Made by a program: the position numbers and the translations under genes. A DNA stretch of 64,000 nucleotides, from assembly GCA_964017125.1 (NCBI GenBank), contig OZ024902.1, positions 108,087,426 through 108,151,425 of the forward strand. Direction: 5' to 3'. The notes under the pieces are model-generated. The model was not told the origin of the DNA. It did no database searches and saw only the letters and a list, made by a program, of their open reading frames with translations. Origin of the DNA: Flabesymbios commensalis. Lineage: Eukaryota; Annelida; Polychaeta; Terebellida; Flabelligeridae. This document shows, piece after piece, positions 34,326-45,135 of this stretch; within the stretch, counting starts at the first letter, position 1; every line of letters begins with the position of its first letter.

Positions 34326-35160
34326 GCGCGTCCAAAATCAGGATTGACCAGTCCGTCGGCTGAGGTGGTAATTCCCCTCGCCCTACTCAGGCTCAGTTGG
34401 ATGAGTTGGTGGAGCTAATACTCCCCTCCCACCCTGGCCTGACTGTACTCTGCAGACAGCCCTAAGCTATCTGCACTTCCTACTTTTACAGTACAGTCAC
34501 TGAGTTAAATTTTGGCTGTGTGCCAATACAAGCACACACTCTCAGCTAAGCTGAATTTCTGGAGTGTGCTAAAAGCCCCCAGGCAGAAACGGCTTGCTAG
34601 GTGAGCACCTAGCATATTATTTTGTTGTCAGCTACTGTCAATGATCTGTCACTTGACTTATGACTTGGACTAAGTGTGTCCAGTTATTTGTTAATGTTAA
34701 GTATAAAGTGGGAATAAGTATGTTTTTTTAGCCCTTTTCTGTGAGCCTTGGAGGATTTGAGTGACCAGCTGTTCGGGACAGGTGCCGAGCCTACTGACAA
34801 TAGTGCCACTGGCTATCGGGGATAGTGCAGTGGGCGAGTTTGTAGTGAGGCTAGGGTAAACAGACCAACAGCCGAGGCATCAAATCGGTGCCAATGGACA
34901 CATGACAGGGAGAGTCAAGTTATTGGTTTAATTCAACCACAGTCAACTGTGGTATATATCACATTTTGTTATAAGCCAACAAAGCTATAACTTGGATGAT
35001 AATTCATCCAAGAAAGTGTAGCCCATTTAATGGTCCCTGTGTAACCACTTATTACATTGTGTCCATGTATCATTGAATGATTTGACATCTAGGCCTATAG
35101 CCTAATTATATAACCCAATATTTCCCTGTTCCTGATGTATTGAAATATACATGATATGTG

Positions 35161-35166
35161 AATAAA
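35161..35166 (+). promoter_or_regulatory. Poly(A) signal in 5' LTR
   Basis: AATAAA followed about 15-40 bases later by T- and GT-rich sequence. Same position in the 3' LTR at 42471-42476. Confidence 0.6.
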
Positions 35167-35542
35167 TCTGTTTTTATTGTCCTGTGATCCACTTTTCATT
35201 GTGTCATTTACAGTAAGCCAGTGGTGTTTGTGTACGCCATCTTTTCTCATTTCCCGTTAATTGATAAAGTTTCCGGCTGGATATATATTTCCTCATTTGT
35301 CCATACTTGTGTAGAGAGGATTAATTAGGTCCTTAATTATTTGAGTTTGTTTCTGGAAGCTAGATTTATCCGTATAGCTATATGCCAGGGAAATCTGGCA
35401 TATTCCTAATAAGGCATTTGCTTAAGTTACAAAGAGAGCACGGTTTCCCCATGTCCAGATAATACAGTTTTTACCGCTCGGCTGTCACTATCACTCCATC
35501 GGGGTTGGACGGGACAATCGGTTGACCGTGACATTCTTTTTC

Positions 35543-35560
35543 TGGTGTCAGCGAAGTGGG
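35543..35560 (+). promoter_or_regulatory. Primer-binding site, leucine-tRNA type
   Basis: TGGTGTCAGCGAAGTGGG begins nine bases inside the 5' LTR end. It resembles the TGGTGTCAG(G/A)AGTGGG class used by many animal gypsy elements that prime with tRNA-Leu. Confidence 0.7.
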
Positions 35561-36468
35561 ATTGGCGAATTGTAAATTCGCTGATCCAGCGATCGAACCC
35601 CTGCCAATATTTTAATGCAATAGTCTTTGCATTGTCGCATATAATTTTGTTACCACATACGTGGACCGGGATACATAAATTTCGGCTTTAAGGTTTCATT
35701 TTGTTTTTATTTTCTTATCACATTCATTTGTCCCATAATTTAGTAAGATTTTAATTTGGAAAAGGTTGAGTTTATAAAACTCCCTGAAAATTGCATTGCA
35801 TGTTGATTTAATGGCACAAAATAATATTGAGCTATCAAATATGTAAATTTGATACATATACTTTTAACCATAGACCATAATATATATTGGCTGTAAGGTT
35901 TCATTTTTTTTATCACATTCATTTATATCCATTTGTGATAAGGTTGAGTTTAAGAAACTCCCTGAATATTGCATTGCATACTTCATCCCAAAATTTGTGG
36001 TTGGGAGTCTGAATATAATTGAATCAAATTTTTTGATTACCTACTGTTTTTTTTTTTTGCTACTGGATATCCTGATATTAATAGTCCTGTTTCACTTCAA
36101 GGCAAGGATGAGTACAAAACTCCCTCTAAAGTATCATTATTGAATATATTATTATTTTTTTACTGTACTTTTCGTCAATTTATTTGCCCACATGTCACAA
36201 ATAGGTGAATGATTGACTAAAAAAATCATAGTCTAGTTACTCAAAAGAATGATTGGCAGTGGTCAGCTGGTAACCTATTATTGCTGATAGTGACCATTCA
36301 TTCTATTGCAATATATGTTTTTCTCTATACATTTTTTTTGTTGTACTTGTATCGAGTATTACATAGTACTTATGTAGACCTCTGGCTCTTACCTTTGTAA
36401 TTGAGACAGAATATTATATTCAAGTCTATATTAAATTTATCTAGACAAGTATTCAGGTGAGAGCTAGA

Positions 36469-38811
36469 ATGCCGCCTAAATATAGTGATAAGAATTTAAA
36501 GGCTTCTGGCCACCCGGTGTCCTCAGAGCGAAAGCCTATGACACGGGCCCATGATCAGGCTGTTGTTAGCCGGTCTGAGCCAGAGTGTATATCAGTTAGT
36601 CAGGAGCAGGGGGAGAGTGAAGGTGCTTGCGCCATTATCAGTTCAGATGTTGCAACCTCTGTCTGTACCAGCACTTCCCCCGGCCAAACACATACACTGA
36701 ACTGGCCTTCAACTGCTTCCATGCTTACGAACACGGAAATATGTTCTCAGGATAGGCACCTTTTGCAATCTGAGGACAGCGGTGACGAGTTCTCTTCTGC
36801 TGGAGAAACTGAGTTGAAGCATCGGGCACCTGAGGCATATGTTTCACGGCCAAGTCAGCCTGTCTATTGCTGGGCACCTAGTACCTCACACAATGCACAT
36901 CTTTCACTACCCAATAAAATATTGGGACATCCCCCGGAAAACATGCAATCGCGTGCTCCCCGGCCACATAGTAGTATGAGGCCAAGGGTATCGACTCGGG
37001 AACAACTGCATGCATGTGATGGTACTGAACGCCAAGCTAGTAAAGATGACTTGGCAACCTCCGTCGCTGTTGCTGTAAACAATTTGACCTCCCAAAATGA
37101 CAAGTTGACACAAACACTCTCAACACTGACATCTAATATGAGTCAACAGAATGAGAGTTCTACTAATTCTTTGACAACCTTGACAGGGGTGATGAGGGGG
37201 ATGCAGGATTCATGCAAGGGTGCAGAGCAGTCTAGCCGGCAGACACAACCTGTTTCTGACCCCGCTCATGCGTCCATAGTCGATTCAATTGGACGATATG
37301 CTGCTGCCCATCCTGGACCTACCCACCTCAATAATGGTCGGGGACCTAATTCTCCTGGACATAGCAATAACCCCCCATTATGGCCACAACATGCAAATGC
37401 ATCATGGCAGGATAATAACCAAAAGCATATTAGCCCTACTGCACCAAATAATCCGTCCTATCGCAGTAACCCTGTCGCTAGTAAGGCATGGCCAAATGAT
37501 CAAAGGTTTGCTCACGATTATTCCACTCGGGTAGTTGAGGATCCCCCCATCCAGTATGCTGAGCCGGCACGTTCTGAACGGCATCAGTCTCGGTTGGGAA
37601 GTGGACCACCTCCTATCAGACAACATGCCACAGGTAACCAATCTGCCAGACAGACCCAGTCTGGCTCAGATTACTGTGAGGATGGTGGTGACAGACCTAG
37701 GACCCGTCCGCGCCGCCGTTCCAGGCGTAACCGGAGTCCATCCCTCTCCTCCGACGATAGCGAGGCCCGGGGGTCGAGTGCTCTACTGAGCCAAACCTCG
37801 AGTCAGAGGACAAAACGTACTAGCACCCGCAGTTATCACCTAAGGTTACCTCCTTTTACGGGACAGGAACCTTGGCGTGTCTACTATAATCGGTTTCAGG
37901 ACGTGGCCTCCCTCGAGGGATGGACAGAAACTGACCGTTTAAGAGAGCTGCTGCCCAGACTCCAAGGGCAGGCGGGAGAGTTCGTGTATGAGCAGCTGGG
38001 TCATAATGTGCGGACCAATTTCCGCAGCCTTGTGCATGAACTCAAAAACCGATTCCGCAAGGTGGAGACTGCAAGAACCTTCGGTGCTAGATTTAGCAAC
38101 CGCAATCAAAATGCTGGAGAAAGTGCGGAAGATTACGCCGCGGAATTAAAGCGTCTCTATGATAAGGCTCATTCCAATAGAGATGTAGAGACGCGTCGCG
38201 AGGATTTGCTGCGACGATTCCTAGATGGGGTTATTGATGACTCGGCAAGGTTCCAAGTAGAGTATGTTAAGGAACCGCGAGAGATTGGTGATGCCGTCTA
38301 CGAAGTAGTTAACTTTACGGAGACTAAAAGACGGCCCCCCACAGACCCTGGTGATAGTCGGTCTCGCCGCCCCACTCGAATCATTTGTGATGGGAGTGCG
38401 GAAGAGACTGATAATGGTAGTGGGGAGGAAGACATGATCAGGGGTGTCGGCTACCAAAAGTATGGCACAGGGAGGCACCAAGCATATGGAGGAAACTCCA
38501 ACAATCAGTATGGCAACTCGGGTAAATTCAATCGCCCTAGAGTGCCTTCCTCTCAGCCCCCTGTGGCCAGCAGCTCTAATCAGGCTGCTATGCTAATAAG
38601 CCAGATAAAAAGCATGATGACTCAGCTGCAGCAGATGCAGTCAAATGCAGTCGCTCGGGGTTGCGTGGAACCGCCAGCCTATCACACAGCTAAAGCAGAG
38701 AGAAGTCGCCCAGTAATGCCACCCCAGGTGACTCCTGCTACTAGGGGTACTGTAGTCCAGTCTCCCACAAATCGCGCCCCACAAAGCCAAAATGGTGACC
38801 AGTTAAACTAG
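36469..38811 (+). CDS. Gag-like protein of the LTR element
   Basis: An open frame of 780 codons, taking the ATG at 36469 as start. The N-terminal half is long and polar, probably disordered (Ser, Gln, Pro, Asn-rich), with a basic patch near residues 408-432 (RPRRRSRRNRSPS) that could bind nucleic acid. From about residue 455 to 640 there is a capsid-type region with RLPPFTGQEPW, then YYNRFQDVASLEGW and RELLPRLQGQAGEFVYEQL, the familiar layout of animal gypsy-type Gag. The tail is Gln/Ser/Pro-rich. I see no CCHC zinc knuckle; the basic patch may serve instead. Role in the family: assembly of the particle that packages the element RNA. The protease-like frame follows in the -1 frame. Confidence 0.8.
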   Translation: MPPKYSDKNLKASGHPVSSERKPMTRAHDQAVVSRSEPECISVSQEQGESEGACAIISSDVATSVCTSTSPGQTHTLNWPSTASMLTNTEICSQDRHLLQSEDSGDEFSSAGETELKHRAPEAYVSRPSQPVYCWAPSTSHNAHLSLPNKILGHPPENMQSRAPRPHSSMRPRVSTREQLHACDGTERQASKDDLATSVAVAVNNLTSQNDKLTQTLSTLTSNMSQQNESSTNSLTTLTGVMRGMQDSCKGAEQSSRQTQPVSDPAHASIVDSIGRYAAAHPGPTHLNNGRGPNSPGHSNNPPLWPQHANASWQDNNQKHISPTAPNNPSYRSNPVASKAWPNDQRFAHDYSTRVVEDPPIQYAEPARSERHQSRLGSGPPPIRQHATGNQSARQTQSGSDYCEDGGDRPRTRPRRRSRRNRSPSLSSDDSEARGSSALLSQTSSQRTKRTSTRSYHLRLPPFTGQEPWRVYYNRFQDVASLEGWTETDRLRELLPRLQGQAGEFVYEQLGHNVRTNFRSLVHELKNRFRKVETARTFGARFSNRNQNAGESAEDYAAELKRLYDKAHSNRDVETRREDLLRRFLDGVIDDSARFQVEYVKEPREIGDAVYEVVNFTETKRRPPTDPGDSRSRRPTRIICDGSAEETDNGSGEEDMIRGVGYQKYGTGRHQAYGGNSNNQYGNSGKFNRPRVPSSQPPVASSSNQAAMLISQIKSMMTQLQQMQSNAVARGCVEPPAYHTAKAERSRPVMPPQVTPATRGTVVQSPTNRAPQSQNGDQLN

Positions 38812-40079
38812 CAGGGGTTTGCCTAGAAGGCCAAACGGTAGACCCTCACCATGTAGGCCAAACTATTAATGCTAAAATTTCTGGCCCTGAGTTGTTTGTC
38901 CTGGAGCCTTATGGTCTGAACATCCAGACCACTCTCACAAAACCATGTGAGATAGTCACTGGTCCTAGTGATCCACCTCAGGATACAGTTAGACCCACAA
39001 TACCCGCTGTAATTAGTTCGGCGGAAGTACCATCGCCTACCTGTCCGGCCGCAGTAGAAGTATCCTTATCTACTCCTTTGACTGTTGTGGCGAATAGTTC
39101 TAAGCCCGCCAGGTCGGAGGAATTTGAAACTTGTGCGTCTAGACGCCAAAAGCGAGCTGAGGGATTTTATATTGAAGGTACTGTGATGGGGATTGATGTT
39201 CTTTTCTGCGTAGACACTGGGGCACCATACTCCATTTTGTCTAGTAATGTGTACCAGAAAATTCCCCCTAATGACCGCCCTCCACTTCGACCTGCACGTC
39301 CACATTCAACCACCGATGGAAGTGCCAGGCAATGTATGGGTAGAGCAGAGTTCCCCATTCGGATGGGCAAATTAGAATTAATGCTTACCTTAAACATAGC
39401 AGACATTACAGATGATGTATTGTTAGGGGCTGACTTAATGCATGACAAAGACCAATCCTTTGATCTCTTGCTCTCAGAACAGTGCATACGCTGGATAGGT
39501 GTTTCTATACCTCTGACCATAGCAAACAGCCCTAGCAGGACTAGACAGATTAATGCTGCTCATCACCATGTCATTCCAGGCATGAGTGAAATGCTAGTGG
39601 ATGTTTGTGTTGACATTAGTGTAGATGATAAAGGAGATGATAGTGTTGTGATCGAACCGTCTTCCCAAGCAGCAGAATCGCCCATGTGCCTTGATAATGA
39701 ACAAAGTAGCACCACAGAGCCTGTCCCTAAAGCTGGAATGGCAGTTTTGCCATCCGCCGTAGGGAGCAAACCTCCTGAAGTTGCTGAGTTAGACACTTTA
39801 TATGCATGTGTGTCTATAAAAAAGCATTTCCAGTCAGAGGAACTCTGTGACGAGCATACAGTGCTGGGAGTAGTTTTAACTTTGTTCCTATTTTTGAGCT
39901 TGTTTTGGATCAGTAGTAATTGTGATGATACTTACTGTTCCAAAAGTCAAACCGAAGGCTCTGAACGAGCAGAGGGTCAACCAGACCCTTACAATTTAAG
40001 AGATAGAAGCGAACCCAAGTTCCATTTGAAAAATAAATGGTGGGTCAGCAAATATGGTTGGGATCGCTATTGTCTTTGA
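38799..40079 (+). CDS. Aspartic-protease-like frame of the LTR element
   Basis: Open in the -1 register relative to gag, with no Met needed if entered by frameshifting. Around 39160-39240 it has the retropepsin-type layout: GFYIEGTVMGIDVLFCV, then the catalytic DTGAPYS (Asp codon at 39213), and further on a hydrophobic DVLLGADLM strand near 39415 as in pepsin-like retroviral proteases. Role in the family: cleavage of the polyprotein. Toward the C-terminus there is a short very hydrophobic stretch (VVLTLFLFLSLFWI, about 39868-39912) and then a polar tail with PYNLRDRSE. Only the protease-like part of pol is recognised. Confidence 0.75.
   Translation, partial: PVKLAGVCLEGQTVDPHHVGQTINAKISGPELFVLEPYGLNIQTTLTKPCEIVTGPSDPPQDTVRPTIPAVISSAEVPSPTCPAAVEVSLSTPLTVVANSSKPARSEEFETCASRRQKRAEGFYIEGTVMGIDVLFCVDTGAPYSILSSNVYQKIPPNDRPPLRPARPHSTTDGSARQCMGRAEFPIRMGKLELMLTLNIADITDDVLLGADLMHDKDQSFDLLLSEQCIRWIGVSIPLTIANSPSRTRQINAAHHHVIPGMSEMLVDVCVDISVDDKGDDSVVIEPSSQAAESPMCLDNEQSSTTEPVPKAGMAVLPSAVGSKPPEVAELDTLYACVSIKKHFQSEELCDEHTVLGVVLTLFLFLSLFWISSNCDDTYCSKSQTEGSERAEGQPDPYNLRDRSEPKFHLKNKWWVSKYGWDRYCL
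38802..38808 (+). promoter_or_regulatory. Putative -1 ribosomal frameshift site at the gag end
   Basis: GTTAAAC sits immediately before the gag stop codon and in the right phase (G TTA AAC). The heptamer GUUAAAC is used by equine arteritis virus, and -1 frameshifting between gag and pol is common in LTR elements. The protease-like frame is open in the -1 register from 38799, so the two overlap here. Inference from position only. Confidence 0.5.
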
Positions 40080-40921
40080 GCTAATCTCTGGCACATAGAA
40101 CAGCCAAATTGCAAGCCAATTAGTGTTCCCCAAGCTGCCGACTCCAGTGAACCAGTGACGATGAGGATCATCCCAATGTGTCGCAGATGAGCAGATATTC
40201 AGACCAGCAGCTACTGATGTCCCTCTTCCTCTGCAGCTGTCTACAGTATCCTGGAATACAGTTCTCAGGTTTGCCACATTTGCTACTGTGTCCCTGCCCT
40301 ACCCAGTTAGTATGGAATGTGGTAACCACTACCTTTTTATGATACAACATCAGTCGACAAGAACCACAGACAGTCAACAAGTGTTTCTATTAAACAGACT
40401 TTGGCAGATTTACCAAGGCAATAATTTCTTTTATTGTCTGTGACAATATTTCTTCGTACAGACAAGGATGATATATAAATAGTTGTCTTAAATTTAAAGT
40501 GTATCCATCTCTCTTTCAATATATTACTTATTAGAACACTGATCCAGAGAGATGGTGAAAAGGACTGTCCAAATGGACTCATGCATGACCGTGTATCTTC
40601 TTTTCAGGTGTTTAGGTGTTTCATTTTAAGTGTTTGTGTATTTTTTACTCTATGTAGCCGACAATATGAAGAATCCTGTAGATTGTGATAACCATATTTT
40701 GTTTTATTAGAGATATTGAACATGTATTTCTAATAATGTTTTTGGTATATTGTAATTTTTTTAGGTGACCAGGTTTAATATTTTATATAAGAGATATTAT
40801 ATTTTATAAGAATATTTCAGGTATTCTACATATTATCTTTAGCTTTATATGGAATGTATGTCGGCGTATCTCCTCTCTTAGCGAGGCTGTCCGTGACATG
40901 GTCAGCGCGGACGCTGACGCT

Positions 40922-40936
40922 GAGCAGAGGGTGATT
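40922..40936 (+). promoter_or_regulatory. Purine-rich (polypurine-type) tract
   Basis: GAGCAGAGGGTGA lies directly upstream of the 3' LTR, where plus-strand priming is expected. Confidence 0.55.
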
Positions 40937-42843
40937 TGACGACTAAGGATTTCATGTCAGAGGAAAGTCCTTTGAGATATTTTATCTTGTCCTACCAGTA
41001 TCAACTGCAATTAATGCTAGTCTTTTAAATATTAGTTTCCCAATTATGTACCTCGTACCAGCCGTAATTACTTCTATTATCGCCATCTCTTACTTTTGAT
41101 AACTATTCTTGTTACTGAATCGGAGATCATGTTTATATGGCCCCGATCTGATCTACGGCATGTCTAGTAACTTAGTTCCGCTTCATTGATTTCACAAATT
41201 CGCGTTCTATCGCCTTTTAAACACATTTTCGGCAATAACCAAAGTTTACTTTTTTGGCCGATTAATTACGGAAGGTACGAAGTAGCTTTTCATATATATT
41301 TTATGCTCAGTCAATCATGGACTGACTGGAATATCGATTTTGATAACTGAGGCAACCTGGGTCACATTTTTGCCTAGCGGCCATGACAGCATCTTCCTCT
41401 GGCCGACCTGAATGTTTCCCCACGTGAATACTTGTATTTACGGGAGGCATACATCATAATGATGTTGCCAATTTTACCTAATTAAAGTTAGTCTAGTTAA
41501 ATAAATGTTTTATTAAGATTATCGCCATGTGGATAATAATTTCGGGGTCTATAGCATTTCGCGACATCCATATGTGAGTCCACCACCCCCCGTCCTGTGG
41601 AGCCGCTATAAAAGCGCGTGGACATACATGCTTCACCAGTCAGTCGGGCTGAGGTGGTAACTCCCCTCGCCCTACTCAGGCTCAGCGGGCCGAGTTGGTG
41701 GAGCTAATACTCCCCTCTCACCCTGACCTGACTGGACTCTGCGGTCGACCCTAAGTTGACCTGCACGTTTGACTACAGTCAAACTCTTGTTGTGTGTCAG
41801 TACAGACATACAAGCTCCGCTAAGCTGAATGTCTGGAGTGTGCTATAAAGCCCCCAGACAGAAACAGCTTGCTAGTTGAGCACATATATTATTAAATTTG
41901 TTAGTTAGTAAGTTACTGTCAATGGACTATTTGTCACTTGACCTATGACTGGGACTAAGTGTGTCCAGTTGTTTCCTTGTTAATGATAAGTTTTGAGTGA
42001 TTGAACATTAAGTATAAAGTGGGAATAAGTATGTTTTTTAGCCCTTTTCTGTGAGCCTTGGAGGATTTGAGTGACCAGCTGTTCGGGACAGGTGCCGAGC
42101 CTACTGACAATAGTGCCACTGGCTATCGGGGATAGTGCAGTGGGCGAGTTTGTAGTGAGGCTAGGGTAAACAGACCAACAGCCGAGGCATCAAATCGGTG
42201 CCAATGGACACATGACAGGGAGAGTCAAGTTATTGGTTTAATTCAACCACAGTCAACTGTGGTATATATCACATTTTGTTATAAGCCAACAAAGCTATAA
42301 CTTGGATGATAATTCATCCAAGAAAGTGTAGCCCATTTAATGGTCCCTGTGTAACCACTTATTACATTGTGTCCATGTATCATTGAATGATTTGACATCT
42401 AGGCCTATAGCCTAATTATATAACCCAATATTTCCCTGTTCCTGATGTATTGAAATATACATGATATGTGAATAAATCTGTTTTTATTGTCCTGTGATCC
42501 ACTTTTCATTGTGTCATTTACAGTAAGCCAGTGGTGTTTGTGTACGCCATCTTTTCTCATTTCCCGTTAATTGATAAAGTTTCCGGCTGGATATATATTT
42601 CCTCATTTGTCCATACTTGTGTAGAGAGGATTAATTAGGTCCTTAATTATTTGAGTTTGTTTCTGGAAGCTAGATTTATCCGTATAGCTATATGCCAGGG
42701 AAATCTGGCATATTCCTAATAAGGCATTTGCTTAAGTTACAAAGAGAGCACGGTTTCCCCATGTCCAGATAATACAGTTTTTACCGCTCGGCTGTCACTA
42801 TCACTCCATCGGGGTTGGACGGGACAATCGGTTGACCGTGACA
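40937..42843 (+). repeat. 3' LTR, 1907 bp
   Basis: Same ends as the 5' LTR. TATA box at 41607 and AATAAA at 42471. The block 41548-42007 corresponds to the diverged block of the 5' LTR and is about 22 bp longer. Confidence 0.9.
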
Positions 42844-42849
42844 ATACTT

Positions 42850-42940
42850 CACGTTAAATCCTGCATGGCCGAGATTCGAGCTCGGTAATTTAAAATGTAA
42901 ATAGGAGCCACAGCCAAACCGAATGACCGACCGCCAGATC
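42850..42940 (-). mobile_element. tRNA-like SINE head, fragment
   Basis: On the minus strand GGTCGGTCATTCGGTTTGGC is A-box-like and CCGAGCTCGAATCTCGGCC is B-box-like, about 35 bases apart. The LTR element abuts its 3' side. Confidence 0.5.
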
Positions 42941-43016
42941 CAGTTTATGATGCCATCAGAATATATGCATCGAAGCAGCAAACTCTGTTTGAAATAATGC
43001 ATAGATATATCGACAC

Positions 43017-43080
43017 CTTAGATATGAAAGGGTGTATCTGCCACTTTGTAAAGTGGCAGATACACCCTTTCATATCTAAG
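43017..43080. repeat. P4 palindrome, perfect 30-bp arms
   Basis: CTTAGATATGAAAGGG..GCCACTT, a tgta loop, then the exact complement ending CATATCTAAG. Sister copy at 57621. Confidence 0.9.
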
Positions 43081-43399
43081 GAGACGATATGCTATGCAAC
43101 CACAACTGCGCCACAATTACCTTCATTGATTATAGTTCTGCGATTGTTAACAAAACACGACTGAGGTCCGTCTCAGTAGCAGATGTTACAAAAATAAAAC
43201 AAAATCATGAATTTGCACATCATAAAAATACGATGGTGAGGAAGAATCAAACTATGGTACTTTGATTTAAACTCAAAAATAATTATATTAAAATGAAAAA
43301 TACCGTGCAAGCACTCAAACACCCAGGGCTCGCTAATGTGACTCAAAATGTTCACACATGTGACACAATATACGTTATGCCAATAATAGAAGATCAATG

Positions 43400-43680
43400 A
43401 TAAAATCAAGATGGCCGCTATAGCTTCGGTTTGGATCGCACATGAAAACGGACAATGCCACCTTGCAGACCCTGAAAACCTATATATGCCACGTTTCAAG
43501 GCATTTAACTGAAAATATGAACGATTTATTAACATTGATAAAACAAAAATGGCCACCGTAGTCTCGTTTTCGGTCTCACATAAAAACTGACAAAGCTAAT
43601 AGACTCGCAGACCTCGAAAAAATAGTCACCAGGTGGCGGCCATTTTGAATATCGTTGGAAGCTGAAAATGTAATCAGGTC
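43400..43680. repeat. Two-unit repeat containing AAGATGGCC
   Basis: CAAGATGGCCGCTATAG..CTTCGGTTTGGATCGCACAT recurs about 145 bp later as AAAATGGCCACCGTAG..TCGTTTTCGGTCTCACAT. A third GTGGCGGCCATTTTG lies at about 43633. Confidence 0.55.
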
Positions 43681-43780
43681 ATCTCAATACTCATGGATAA
43701 CTTCACGTCAAAAATGGGAGAGATACATTATTTTTATTAAGTTATCGCGTGAACAAGAATTTTTTTGAATCTTTGACTTC

Positions 43781-43808
43781 TGACCTTTGACCTTTGACCT
43801 TGACCTTG
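43781..43808. repeat. GACCTTT microsatellite
   Basis: Four consecutive TGACCTT(T) units. A further poly-G run of about 12 is at 44054. Confidence 0.8.
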
Positions 43809-43809
43809 G

Positions 43810-44898
43810 GTAAAAAAAATTACCGTTGGAGTTGAATGAATCTTTCGCACCATGTTGGCTGAGGGGTAACAAGTCTTAAAATATTGGGAGTTATCAGTTG
43901 TTTTTGCTGAATATGTTATAATTTTACAAATGCATTTAAACAAAATTATGGTCAACTTTTAAATCAACGTTATTCTAGATAAAAATAGATCTCGTATCGC
44001 ATTTGTGGTACGATTTTTTCCACCTGATCGAAATATCTGACTCTGCCAATCACAGGGGGGGGGGGCGTAACGATCACGTGTCAACTTAAATAGGATAAAA
44101 CAAGATGGCCGACTTGGGATTTTCGGATCGGAATTTCGAAATTAATTTTTATTTTTTATTTTACCTTCTCATACATCAGAATCAATCTCAAATGGTATAT
44201 TTTTTTGTTCTTCGAAATTCTTAACATTTACTCCTGGCACCATGACTTTTGCTACGTTTTTTGTCATTTCTATCAGGTCATAACAAACTGATTCAAGAAA
44301 GTAATACATCAATCACTAGGCTGGAGTTTGATATTTTCCACCACCGTCACACAAACATAAACTAATCCCATGGGAGCTGAAGCTGTGTTGCTGTATGGCA
44401 TGTACACGTACCTAGTGTGACATTTTCACACAACATTCCCCCATTTTCAACAACATTTGTTCAATAACCAGATAACAAACACGTTTTTTTTCCTTTTTGT
44501 CCCTCGTGCTCGCGATGTGACCATCAACAACAGAGAACAGTGAATTAGCGCCACTTGCATGCCATGCCTCAGGCCACTACTCCATTGTCAACATTTGCCT
44601 GCCTGGCTGGGTCCTGTTACCAGGTTACTGGCTGAACAACACAACCAAATGTAAGGTAAACATGACAAATTGACTTGTGTGTGGTGACCTTGGAACTATT
44701 GCTGTGTATGAGTATGTCGACAGCTGTTACTGTGCTACAGCCTGCAGGCTTCAGGAGGTGTGGGGGTAAGCAATGGTAAGGTACAAAGACCCGAGAGAAT
44801 GTCACGCAGCCCTAGTATAGCCTCAAGGTCTACTGGTATTACCTTGTCACAAGGTCAGGCATTTTGTCATCCATAGGGCCTACTGCATCAGTAACCAT
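43810..44898. other. Non-coding stretch
   Basis: No supported gene. A CAAGATGGCCGAC motif lies at about 44101. Confidence 0.4.
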
Positions 44899-44980
44899 GG
44901 GCGCTGTTTCCATGCTGGTTGAATGTTGGGCCAGCGTCGCAGACGGTGGACCATCATTCTACCAGCATTTGATTAATGTT
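44899..44980. mobile_element. P1 palindrome, outer arms lost
   Basis: TGCTGGTTGAATGTTGGGCC and GGACCATCATTCTACCAGCA pair around CAGCGTCGCAGACGGT. Confidence 0.65.
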
Positions 44981-45037
44981 CACTGTATGTCACAGTTAAT
45001 ATTATAACTCTTCGTAGTACAGCAATTGGATTACCTC

Positions 45038-45135
45038 TCCAGCAAACAAGAGGCATTGATCCAATGCCGGCTAGATGCTGATCCAGCGTTGCAGACGGTG
45101 GGCCAACATTGGATTAATGTCTCGTGTTTCCCGGG
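45038..45135. mobile_element. P1 palindrome
   Basis: Left CCAGCAAACAAGAGGCATTG, right TAATGTCTCGTGTTTCCCGGG, centre CCAGCGTTGCAGACGGTGGG. Confidence 0.7.

Larger units (their letters stand above)
33648..35533 (+). repeat. 5' LTR, 1886 bp
   Basis: Bases 33648-34258 and about 34731-35533 look identical to the 3' LTR; the block 34259-34696 is diverged. A TATA box (TATAAAAG) lies at 34319 and a poly(A) signal (AATAAA) at 35161, placing the start and end of the transcript inside a long R region. Confidence 0.9.
33648..42843 (+). mobile_element. Gypsy-type (Metaviridae-like) LTR retrotransposon, young, apparently non-autonomous
   Basis: A 9.2-kb element with direct LTRs starting TGACGACTAAGG and ending CCGTGACA (TG..CA ends), flanked by the target duplication ATACTT (33642-33647 and 42844-42849; the exact length is ambiguous between 4 and 6 bp). 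Parts in order: 5' LTR, primer-binding site matching a leucine tRNA 3' end, gag-like frame, overlapping protease-like frame, purine-rich tract, 3' LTR. I recognise no reverse transcriptase or integrase part, so it would depend on a relative. The two frames that are present look open, with no obvious breaks. The outer parts of the two LTRs look identical by eye, which indicates a recent insertion. Treated as a mobile-element fossil. Confidence 0.9.

Noticed and set aside
40080-40930. Further coding part of the LTR element
   Set aside because: I see no open frame or pol-type motif here, only AT-rich sequence leading to the purine tract.
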